Part shown: positions 54,703 through 64,000 of the stretch, piece by piece
How the letters are laid out: each line of letters opens with the position of its first letter
Numbering within the stretch: the first letter of the stretch is position 1
NCBI GenBank assembly: GCA_021521415.1
Contig: JAIQDT010007307.1
Span: 35,755-99,754, forward strand
Direction: 5' to 3'
Length of the DNA stretch: 64,000 bases
Origin: Bidens hawaiensis
Taxonomy: Eukaryota > Streptophyta > Magnoliopsida > Asterales > Asteraceae
The notes under the pieces: model-generated
Databases searched by the model: none
Told to the model about the DNA's origin: nothing
The model's input: only the letters and a program-made list of their open reading frames with translations
Program-made: the position numbers and the translations under genes

Positions 54703-55228
54703 ATGAATTTCAAAAAATAAAGGTTAGTTCAATTAAAAAGACTGAATCAAGAGGCGATTTTAGCCAAAATCACTCGAGGCAACCGATACAACTATCATTT
54801 CAACAACCATCTATTAAATATCCCCAATATTAATCGCAATATCCTCAAACACCAAACATGCTTACTCAACTTGCACCCGGTTAATGCACCTTTCCCTTGC
54901 AAGAAGGGCGACCATTTGACCATTTTGATCCTTTAAATAGGAATATGGGTTGGTTCAACAGATTGTACCTTCAAACGGTAACATTTCTATTAATTTTATT
55001 TTAAATTCCTACTTTTAATAACTTGTATTTGTAAAACTATAAGGGACCGTCAACGAGCTAGTGGATCCAATGATACTGATGTAATAAAGAAAGCGTTGAA
55101 GAATTACCAAAAGAAGTTTGGTGCGATAGGTTTCACCCCATAGATTCATGGGAAATTGTAAGCGCACATCCGAAACGGGAATCCATTCCGTTGACGGGTT
55201 AGGAGTTTTCCCATTAATTCATTAAAAA
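54703..55228 (+). pseudogene. Second ORF1-like relic, fragmentary
   Basis: The ATG at 54703 leads into glutamine/proline-rich sequence (SFQQPSIKYPQY, PQTPNMLTQLAPG) typical of the N-terminus of these ORF1 proteins. After a possible intron (about 54978-55040), SGSNDTDVIKKALKNYQKKFG and, after a frameshift, DSWEIVSAHPKRESIP correspond to the SG..E.DV...AL..Y...FG and W.I...HPKW blocks of the family. It is truncated at 55229 by the next LTR-like repeat. Confidence 0.55.
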
Positions 55229-56288
55229 TGTAGGACATGGGTAACGATTTTATTAAATAATATTAATAATACAAATAAATAATCTCTTTATACAATTTGG
55301 GAAATTGTAGTACATATACCGTATACAAATTTAAACGAGATTAACAACAAATATAACATATATACATGTCTTGATTCATACCGAAGTTCTTAACTTGTGC
55401 TCGAACGCCTATTTCTTTGACGAGTTGAAATTGGACCGGAGCCGAGTTGATTATCGTGTTGAAACCGCACCGGAGCCAAGCTCAAATCGTCTAGCTCATG
55501 TTCACCGAGATCTGAGCATCATCTCCGAGTCATGTCTTCTTGTACGCCTCTTCCTTTGGTGAAACCATCTTGATCACTCGAAAACGTCTACACCTTTCTA
55601 GCTGCAAAACTTAACAAACCATGGTTCCCGGTTGTCGCTGAGGATTTCTATTTAACAGAGGTCCCTTAAAACAGATTTTGAGCCACCTCCGCTAGCCCGT
55701 CTGTTTCTAATGGTACAACAGCCGAAGCAGTATGTACTTCCGGGATTACCCTAGCACCCGAACTATATTTGTAACGTGAGTTCGGGATCGAATGAGAGTT
55801 GGAATTGAGAGAACGTATCAATGGCAGGAAGCTATTTGGTTCTATGTACATGGTAAACGAGCGGTGGCTGCATGTGCATTCGGGTCGTGACTGATATGGT
55901 TTGTCAGTGTGTTGGTGTGTGGTTATGGTTACGCATAAATTTGATCACCTCCTTTCTATATATAGCAACACATGAGATGAGTCAGCACGACACATGGTGG
56001 CTTGTGGAGCACACATCACAAGGAGTTGACACCTAGCCGCGGACTCATCATCGGCATAAGACACATGGCGGTAGATCTCACACACACATGACACTTGTCA
56101 CGAAACTCCCCTGGTGTCGACACATGTCGGGATGACTCACAATTCATACTGACATGTGTCTCAAGACCTGGTCCAGCCATCAAAATTACTAAGGCGGCTC
56201 TCAAGCACTCTATCAATATGGGACAAACCCATTTCTCTTTTTACCAATGCTCAAGTTCTCAACTACACACTTTAGAGTATCGATATCA
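55229..56288 (-). repeat. LTR-like direct repeat, left copy
   Basis: It matches 59113-60170 almost throughout, starting TGTAGGACATGGG. On the minus strand a TATA-like CTATATATAG lies near 55967-55958. Downstream of it comes a readable stretch (MYIEPNSFLPLIRSLNSN to LAEVAQNLF, 55851-55666). The pattern fits an LTR read on the minus strand. The expected TGTTGGAAATTTTGG start seen at 60260 is missing here. Confidence 0.6.
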
Positions 56289-57991
56289 TCTCAATGGTAT
56301 CATCTCAAATACCATCCCCATATTTCTTGCATTTTGACATAGTTTGTTTAAGTTTACTTGTGACCATACATTGACACTCATGATTTTAAAAATACCACAC
56401 CATTGTATCAGTGAGTTCTTCGATGTTACCAATAAAGCAACTCATGCATTATCATAAGTTTCGACCACTTTCTAGCGTCTAAACTAATCTTTATCATATG
56501 GTAGTTAACAAGCCATCACAAACTTAGTCACATCTAGGAGAACTTGGAAAGTTGAGATCTACACAAGATCCTTAAGAGTTATATTATTACCTTTAGATTA
56601 AATGAAATTCGTTTTAACTTGTCTATACACATAGTAATTCTTGTGTATGTTATGAATGTTCCACGTTAATTAGTCTTCGTCAAGCACCATAATTAACAAG
56701 TACTAGTCTAGCATGATTAGACTACAATACTTAGGCTTGTGAACAGAAGATGCATCATTCTGATTCTTCACAACCTTCCCAACATTCATTTCTTAGTTTA
56801 GACAAGATAATCATATTTCATTTACCGTTCCTAAACCTCACTTTTAGAACGTCTTAACACCAAAGTTAATCTCATTTTCTAAGGTTATAACTCGTTTGCC
56901 TTTAACCTCAAAGGCCTTAACCATTAACTCATAGAGACTTAAGCATAAGTGTCTAATACAAGTCACTTTGATGAACACATTTATCACAACAAGATAAATG
57001 GTACTCGTCTACAATCACTATCATGGTCGAAATAAAATCACTTAGATTGACATTCAACAGTACGCTGATTACGTATGCTTAAATTGGGGAACAAATCCTC
57101 CAACATAGCTCAAACAATATTACTATTGATTATAAGTACCAACAAGTTCAGCATTATTGTAATTCTCTTATAATAAATACCACAAATTTATTATAGTAAT
57201 TTACAATAATAACATTATTCCTTTCATATGCTTATAATCATCAAAACGCACTTGTGCAATTTGTTGATGCTCTCAACATTGAATGACATATATCATTCTT
57301 GTGTATTTCATCTTAATACACTCACCGCGTTTGCACTTGGCATAATTAGATTTGATGTCTTGTCACGGATATATTGTCAATAGAACAAATCTCAAGTTAT
57401 TTATTATGCAAATGTATTTTTGTACTATCCATTAAACGAAATCTACAATAATATTTCGTATGTCACAGGACACATTGATTTATTTTGTTGTAAAATTGCA
57501 TGTGTTATCCGAAGATATTGAACACCAAATAATACAACCGAAATTACAAGATAATGTGTACAACACTTTAATGGACAAATTGAAAACAACTAGACATCAA
57601 TCTCAAAGTGTTATTATCTTCAACACTTTCATTGTTCAACCAAGATCAACGCAATGATATTGTCTTGTGGTTTGCCTTGAGGTACTCCCTCAATAGGCTC
57701 CATGAAGTCATATCATCATTACCTCATTTCATACTGAGACTTTTGAACAGTTAAAATCTACCCAACCACAATAACATGGTAAATATATTCTACATGCTAG
57801 TAGTAATATTTGGACAATTAATTTCGTTTATAACAACACCAAGTTGTTTTCCCATCAATAGTCTACCTAAGATGTCACTTCTCATTTAAGCAATGAACCA
57901 TTTATATTTGTAAACACATATTTTATTCCTTTCAAAATATCTCTTTAAGATTGCAAAACTTTATAACCGGTTTCACAATAAACTATTTTAT

Positions 57992-58700
57992 TTCTAATAC
58001 ACATATTAGAAAACTAATGTTTACAAAACACTTTATCGATTACAATTTTCAACCTCTAGTTATATATATAAACCGTATTTACTATTATTATTTTACCAAA
58101 ATAATAATTTCTAAAATGACTGTTAGAAGAAAAATTAAACGTTCACAAAGGTTTCTCTATAGGTTTATAAACAAACCCCCACATTTTCTAGTGCTCATTA
58201 GAAAATTAAATGTCTAAAACTTATTTTATATCAAAACAATAATTCTAACACGTTTGTTAGAATATTAGACAAATTCTAGCCATATTATTATACAAAATAA
58301 TAATTTGTTATATTCATGCTAGAGGTGACCCGGTTTCGAACAAACCGTTTTGAAACCTTTGGTTTATCTAACACATATATTAGATAAATTAACATTTGTG
58401 AAAAACCATTTTATAAAAGAATCATTCCGATATGGGTGCTAGGAGACAAACCTTACTCTTTTACACAACATTGGTTTCTCACAAAGGAGTCATAGCCTTT
58501 TGGATTATATCATCCAACTCGTATGTTAAAAAAGCATTTTAAATTGTTTACAAAATAATTCTTTCTAACACTCATGTTAGGAAATGAGTCGTTTAGTCCA
58601 TAATATTTTATAATCATTTTCTAACCCGCATGTTAGGAGATGAAACGTTTACAAAAAACGTATTGATTATAAATTAAACCCGATCTAACGTACATTAGTG
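57992..58700. repeat. Series of diverged palindromes
   Basis: Self-complementary cores occur at 57992-58009 (TCTAATACACATATTAGA), 58187-58202, 58243-58262 (TTCTAACACGTTTGTTAGAA), 58366-58387, 58564-58582, 58621-58636 and 58684-58698. They are often followed by AAATTAA or ACGTTTACAAA. Spacing is about 55-200 bp. Confidence 0.75.
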
Positions 58701-59090
58701 TATTTGCATTTGCATGAAAGAATGGTTTACTAAAATCCACTTCAAATCGTTTTAAAATGTATGGTTTTTCATGAACCTTGTCTACTTGATTTTATACATA
58801 AAGGATCATAAAATTGGTTTAACTATTAAACCCACGGCAAAAAAAACCGTATAGTTAGAGCACATACGATTACAAAAATCGTTTCCAAATGGTTGAATCA
58901 AATTATTCGTTTTGTATTACGGTATTCGGATTACGTATTGTACTCCAATCACAAACCATTACTCAATTGTACTACAAAAAACTTTTCCCGAAGCAAATAT
59001 TTATAAAAAAAATCCAATTAATAATTTTAAAATTCTGTGAACCCAGTATCCTTTATAAAGGTTTTATGATTGTTACAACAATCTTGCGAT

Positions 59091-59110
59091 GGCCCGAAAT
59101 CTGTTTTAAG
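59091..59110 (-). other. 20-base inverted copy of an LTR segment next to the LTR end
   Basis: The minus strand reads CTTAAAACAGATTTCGGGCC, identical to 59549-59568 on the plus strand inside the adjacent repeat. It sits two bases from the repeat edge at 59113, the place where a primer site would be expected if the element is read on the minus strand. No tRNA-type primer site is seen there. Confidence 0.6.
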
Positions 59111-59112
59111 AT

Positions 59113-60260
59113 TGTAGGACATGGGTCACGATTTTATTAAATAATATTAATAATACAAATAAATAATATCTTTATACAATTTGGAAAATTGTAGTACATA
59201 TACCGTATACAAATTTAAACGAGATTAACAACAAATATAACATATATACATGTCTTGATTCATACCGAAGTCCTTAACTTGTGCTCGAACGCCAATTTCT
59301 TTGACGAGTTGAAATTGGACCAGAGCCGAGTTGATCATCGTGTTGAAACCGCACCAGAACCAAGCTCAAATCGTCTAGGTCGTGTTCACCGAGATCCGAG
59401 CATCATCTCCGAGTCATGTCTTCTTGTACGCCTCTTCCCTTGGTGAAACCATCTTGATCACCCGAAAACGTCTACACCTTTCTAGCTGCAAAACTTAACA
59501 AACTGTGGTTCCCGGTTGTGGCTGAGGATTTCTGTTAAACAGAGGTCCCTTAAAACAGATTTCGGGCCACTTCGGCTAGCCCGTCTGTTTCCCATGGTAC
59601 AACAGCCGAAGCAGTATGTACTTCCAAGATTACCCTAGCACCCGAACTATATTTGTAACGCGAGTTCGGGATCGAATGAGAGTTGGAATTGAGAGAACGT
59701 ATCATTGGCAAGAAGCCGTTTGATTCTATGTACGTGGTAAACGAGCGGGGGCTGCATGTGCATTCGGGTCGTGACTGATATGGTTTGTTGGTGTGTGGGT
59801 GTGTGGTTATGGTTGCGCATAAATCTGATCACCTCCTTTCTATATATAGCAACACATGAGATGAGTCAGCACGACACCTGGCGGCTTGTGGAGCACACAT
59901 CACAAGGAGTTAACACCTAGCCGCTGGCTCATCATCGGCACAAGACACATGGCGGTAGATCTCACACACACATGACACTTGTCACGAAACTCCCCTGGTG
60001 TCGACACATGTCGGAATGACTCACCATTCATACTGACATGTCTCAAGACCTGGTCCAGCCATCAAAATTACTAAGACGGCTCTCAAGCACTCTATCAAAA
60101 TGGGACAAACCCATTTCTCTTTTTACCAATGCTCAAGTTCTCAACGACACACTTTTGAGTATCGATATCACATTCATCTTTACTCTTTGGACATGTTACT
60201 AATTTTTTTTATTAGTAAAAAATCCTAATAAGTAATATTTATTGTCCAAAATTTCCAACA
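59113..60260 (-). repeat. LTR-like direct repeat, right copy
   Basis: The part 59113-60170 matches the left copy; the minus strand then continues to a TGTTGGAAATTTTGG start at 60260. A TATA-like CTATATATAG lies near 59850-59841, and the left edge gives GTCCTACA in element orientation. If this is the 5' LTR it is about 1.15 kb. Short inverted strings (TTTGGACA and TGTCCAAA) lie near 60186 and 60243. Confidence 0.55.
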
Positions 60261-61171
60261 AAAAAATCATTGGAACTGCACGCTTTCACTAGCCCACCCC
60301 GATCTTAACAAAAACACAACGTCGACAAGACCAATAGGTAATGGAAGGAAATCTTGGGAGTCCTCAAGCAAAGGAATTTTGGTCGACACTGTTGCAAACT
60401 GCACAACGTTGATGAATATCTTGTAAGAGAGATGGGGGACTCTTTTGGAAAACATTTTTAATGAATGTGAGATCATTGCAAGACATTTCATGTACATCTT
60501 CTTAATTATGTCCATAATGAGTAGTAAGTTACAATTAATATACATAAGTGAGCTTATTGTTAGACTCTTCATGGGTCCTAATGTTTATGTATAAATAGAG
60601 GCTTTGTGCCTTGGATAAAGATAAGAAAAAGAAGAGAAGTTTTGAACAAAAGGATGATTATCAAAAAGAAACCTTAGTATATTACTTTTTCAAGAAATAT
60701 TGGAAAGGAGTACCCTCTAAACTTCATTTTCATATTTCCAAGTTCTAACACGTTAAACTATCCGGTGTAGCATCGGGTGCGTGGCTTTCCCTGGCAGTAT
60801 ATACTGCTTCGGTTGTTGTACCTCCAGAGACAGATGAGCCCTTCAGTTGAGGCCCGGAATCTGTTTCAAGGGAAGCCTATTGAATACGTGCTTCAACCAC
60901 AATCAATATTTATATTGTTTTCTTTATCTTTTGTTGCAGTCAATGGAGTTAGCCATACCAACGAAAACTAAGACGAATGTGAAGATACTCAATGGGAGGA
61001 AGACTCGAGTCAAGAAGTTTCTTTTAAAGTTCTCACCAAAGACATCGACATGAATCCTTATATTAATATAAATTGCACTTTATATTTATTTCCTTTTTGG
61101 TTTTGTACACAGTATTGTACTATGGTATTTCTCTTGTATAACGAGAGTATCGTTATACTTATTTTATTTTA
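60261..61171 (+). other. Unclassified DNA with an LTR-like promoter and a segment shared with the LTR-like repeats
   Basis: TGTATAAATAGAGGC near 60588-60602 is a good TATA box followed by transcript-start-like sequence. At 60772-60880, TCGGGTGC, ATACTGCTTCGG-TGTTGTACC and GAATCTGTTT-AAGGGA correspond in order to the minus strand of the repeats at 55740-55660 and 59630-59545. A TTTGTTGCAG acceptor-like site lies at about 60939. Reading frames after it (MELAIPTKTKTNVKIL, or QWEEDSSQEVSFKVL) are short and unrecognised. It could be a related LTR in plus orientation. Confidence 0.4.
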
Positions 61172-61950
61172 GGGATAATACCACAAAAAACCAACCAACT
61201 TTCTGTTTTTTCTCACAAAAGTCCCTCAACTCAACGTTTGAATATAAAAGTCCCTTAACTTATTAAATTTGAACATAGATGTGAAATCTTTAAAATAATA
61301 ACCCGTAATCGGTTGCACTGGTTACTTTGCCTTTTTATTTATTAAAGAAATCCTTTTAAGCCCAATCATATGAACTATCATACAAACATATTAAACCCTA
61401 GGACAAAAAACTGAAGCGGCACTCATAGATAACTTGATACAGACGAATGATCGAATAAATCTCTGGACGAAGATCGAACTAGTCTTCCCTACCATGACCA
61501 CTTTCAATCGATTTGACGTATGTAAATGGAAAAGAAATCAATAAATATATTTGGAATCAAATCATCATTGTCTAATATTATTCTTTGATATCGTGGCTTA
61601 GATTTAAAACAGACTGAGTTAAAGAATGTTTTTTTCTTATAAATGACCAATTTTTGTGTCAAATCATCATTGTTTAATATTATTTCTAAACATGCAATTG
61701 TAGCTAAATTGTGTAATGGGAACTTTTGGATCTGCCTTCTAGAACCATCTGATTGTTATGAATTCATATTGTAATCAACAGCTTTATAATGCTTATATAA
61801 TTTTTAGAACCAACTATCTGATTGTTACGAATTCATATTGTAATCAACAGCTTTATATTGTAATCAACACCATCTCATGTTTTTTTTCTTTTAAATCTTT
61901 AACTTGGTTGTTTTTTGTTTTTTAACAATGGATATACATGTTTTTATATA
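61172..61950 (+). other. Probable 5' end of a Mutator-like element
   Basis: GGGATAATACCACAAAAAACC at 61172 is followed by CTCACAAAAGTCCCTCAACT, a style of end sequence seen in several plant DNA transposons. A duplicated GAATTCATATTGTAATCAAC occurs near 61759 and 61830. The other end is outside the window, so terminal repeats cannot be confirmed. Confidence 0.4.
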
Positions 61951-63420
61951 ATGGAATCATACTCAAATGATGAAGAGGATGATTTTAGTGACACTACTTA
62001 TAAAGCAAGTATCAAAGATGAGGAATCATCAGATTCGTTGTCAATGGACCTTAAAGATGTGGATCTTGTTACTACTTTAAATAGGAAAAATGATGATCCT
62101 TTTTTAAATAAACTTTGTTATGAGAATATGCAACTTCATTATGAAAATGACATTGACGACGATGTTGGTGAGACATTGGTTAAGGAAACGATGATCCAAA
62201 CATTTTTGAGGATAATAAAGGTACACAACACTTTGAAAAGGGGAAACTTTATCCAATTCATGATCCAAACATTAACTGGAAAGATATGAAACCAATTCTT
62301 GTGAGTAGGTATGAAAATCCTTCACAACTAAAGTTTGCTATATGTTGCTATGGAGTAGTTAATGGATATTTTTAAGTTATAAAAAAATGAAACAAAAAGG
62401 CTCCTTGTTGTATGTGAAAACAAAGATGTAGGTTATTCTTGTCCGTTTTGACTATGGGCATCTTGGATGCAAAGTGAGATATCTTTTCAAATTAAAAGCC
62501 TTAATGATAATTACAATTGTAGTAGGAATTACAGTTTAGGCTCCATAGTGACAGCCTCATGGATTGCTAAGATGTACCTTAGACAACTCATGGTTAGACC
62601 TTTCAATAGAATAAGAGACATGCAAGAAGACATATTGCGTGACTACATGGTCAAAGTTAGTAGAGGTCAATGTACTCGGGCAAAACTAATTGCGAGACGA
62701 AGTAGAAGGTGGGTTGAAAGAATACTATGCTAGGATATGGGACTATGCACATGAGATTTTAAGATCCAATCCTGGAAGTTCTGTAAAAATGGGAGTGAAT
62801 GGTATGCCAGATGGAAGTAATTTTTTTAGCAGAATTTATATATGCTTCAAAGCTTTAAAAGAAGGCTGGGTTTCATGTAGGAAGGTAATAGGCTTAGATG
62901 GAATATTTTTAAAAGGGTTGTGTAAAGGAGAACGTCTTGCAACAACGGGTAGGGATGCAAATAACCAGATTTATCCCATAGCTTGGGCTGTTGTAGAATT
63001 AGAGAACAAAGAAAATTTTAAGTGGTTCATTGAATGCTTAAAAGATGGCATTGGAATATCTGATGGGAGGGGGTCTGACAATTATATCTGATCAACACAT
63101 GGTACAATTTTTTTAAGTTATACAATCATCTTTTAAAAATCTACCTTATTTACTTCTATGTTATTGTGTAATAATCAGGGACTTGTAGAAACCGTAAAGG
63201 ATTTGCTTCCTTATGTTGAACATAGGCAGTGTGCAAGACATATATATGCTAATTTCAAGAAGAAACAAAATGGGGTAGAATTTAGGAATCTATTTTGGGC
63301 AGCATCCAAAATGACTCTTGAGCATGAATTTCTCTCTATATTGGATAAAATTAAATCTATTAGTATTGACTATTGAGGCGTACGATCATCTAATTAAAAG
63401 AGACCTAAATACATGGTCTA
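61951..63420 (+). pseudogene. Mutator-like (MURA-type) transposase, interrupted
   Basis: The ATG at 61951 begins MESYSNDEEDDFSD, an acidic N-terminus. After a frameshift near 62215, DPNINWKDMKPILVSRYENPSQLKFAICCYGVVNGY is the MuDR-type domain; stops follow near 62372. CPF-LWASWMQSEISFQIKSL and NCSRNYSLGSIVTASWIAK precede the frameshift near 62690. The transposase core at 62690-63091 contains IGLDGIFLKG, GRDANNQIYPIAWAVVE and WFIECL, then SDQHM. A likely intron (about 63100-63178, GTACAATT to AATCAG) leads to GLVETVKDLLPYVEHRQCARHIYANFKK. The frame ends in AYDHLIKRDLNTWS-like sequence exactly where an LTR element starts at 63421. Two aspartates of the catalytic triad are visible; the final part of the protein is lost. 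Confidence 0.85.
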
Positions 63421-64000
63421 TGTCACACCCCAACCTAAGACGGAATATGCCGGGGCACGACATAACTGTATCATAGCGCAAAAGATACTAAAGTAAATAC
63501 AAGTGTCAATATCTAAATTATTCATTTCATATTATTCAAATACGCAAAAGCACAAACATTGTCTCACAAGAAATGTAAACGTTACAATTAAAAATAATTT
63601 AAATAAGTTCATCATCATGCATCCTAAGGTCGAATCTACTCTTTAAACCTCTTGCTTTAACCAATATAGCTACCTGCGTCATGCGGGAAAATACATAGTT
63701 TGTCAACATAAAGTTGAGCAAGTAATCACGGTTTTTGAATGCATATAATATTAAAAATGACAATTCCTTGCGATAATATGAAATACTACAACTAGCATAA
63801 CAATAATATAAAAGTTGTCTTTTCACTCGAATCCATGGATAACGAGCTACTCCGACGGCGTAATGATCATACTAATGAGGATGAGGATGAAGATGAGATA
63901 CCAACCGCCAAAACAAAAAAATAAACACATAGTCGCATTTACACGTATAACTAATTGAGCAATATCATATAACGCAAATAGTGGAATTGTAGTGAAAAAT
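63421..64000. mobile_element. Gypsy-type LTR-like element inserted in the transposase relic
   Basis: It starts TGTCACACCCCAACC and aligns with 8862-9480 and then 13132-13200, showing the uninterrupted state of that family. It continues past the window end. The five bases before it are GTCTA. Confidence 0.7.

Larger units (their letters stand above)
56289..59112 (-). other. AT-rich internal region between the two LTR-like repeats
   Basis: No gag, pol or other protein motif was found in 2.8 kb. Between 57992 and 58700 a palindromic TCTAACACNNATGTTAGA-type motif recurs at least seven times. If the flanking repeats are LTRs, the element is a non-autonomous derivative of about 5 kb. Confidence 0.5.

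Noticed and set aside
57951..58217. Plus-strand frame of 88 residues
   Set aside because: AT-rich chance frame across the palindrome series, with no recognised motif.
60777..61053. Small host gene with an intron
   Set aside because: The frames are short and unrecognised, and part of the segment is shared with LTR-like repeats; kept only as unclassified DNA.

Overview
This window looks like repeat-rich intergenic DNA of a flowering plant. No ordinary host gene, tRNA or rRNA could be supported. Almost all of it is transposable elements, many nested in one another. Most are LTR retrotransposons, with relics of Mutator-like and PIF/Harbinger-like DNA transposons. The giant copia elements carry a post-pol reading frame of a type I associate, from memory only, with Asteraceae genomes, so a composite (daisy family) is my best guess. 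All coding regions are broken, and all boundaries and repeat counts were read by eye.

Layout. 1-4369: a copia element on the minus strand (gag, start of protease, primer site, about 300-bp LTR) whose LTR is split by a 2.8-kb non-autonomous LTR element (1489-4286) full of CATTCGTTA/TAACGAATG hairpins. 4370-7330: unclassified DNA with a 51-bp tandem array (5419-6056) and an LTR-like promoter. 7331-8270: a plus-strand copia gag relic. 8862-14749: a gypsy-type LTR-like sequence (TGTCACACCCC end) containing a second LTR-like unit (9483-13126) flanked by ATTAT duplications.

14750-46263: two giant copia elements in tandem that share the middle LTR (LTR A, internal A, LTR B, internal B, LTR C). Each has gag, protease, integrase, reverse transcriptase and RNase H in copia order. 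Each then has a 3-kb spacer loaded with a TTCGAGCA motif, a TATA-like box, a 91-bp intron-like sequence and a roughly 5-kb extra reading frame rich in acidic and coiled-coil sequence. The two copies have mostly different lesions, so each explains the frames of the other.

46264-51803: an inverted relative of the 9483-13126 unit, split by another solo LTR-like insertion (48256-51186, TAAAA duplications). 51804-55228: PIF/Harbinger-associated ORF1 relics and a small foldback MITE. 55229-60260: a minus-strand LTR-like pair of about 1.06 kb around 2.8 kb of AT-rich DNA with repeated palindromes. 61172-63420: a Mutator-like transposase pseudogene cut by another TGTCACACCCC element (63421 to the window end).

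The features most worth following up are the conserved internal promoter and intron ahead of the post-pol reading frame, the TTCGAGCA array shared by LTR and spacer, and the hairpin array of the small non-autonomous element.
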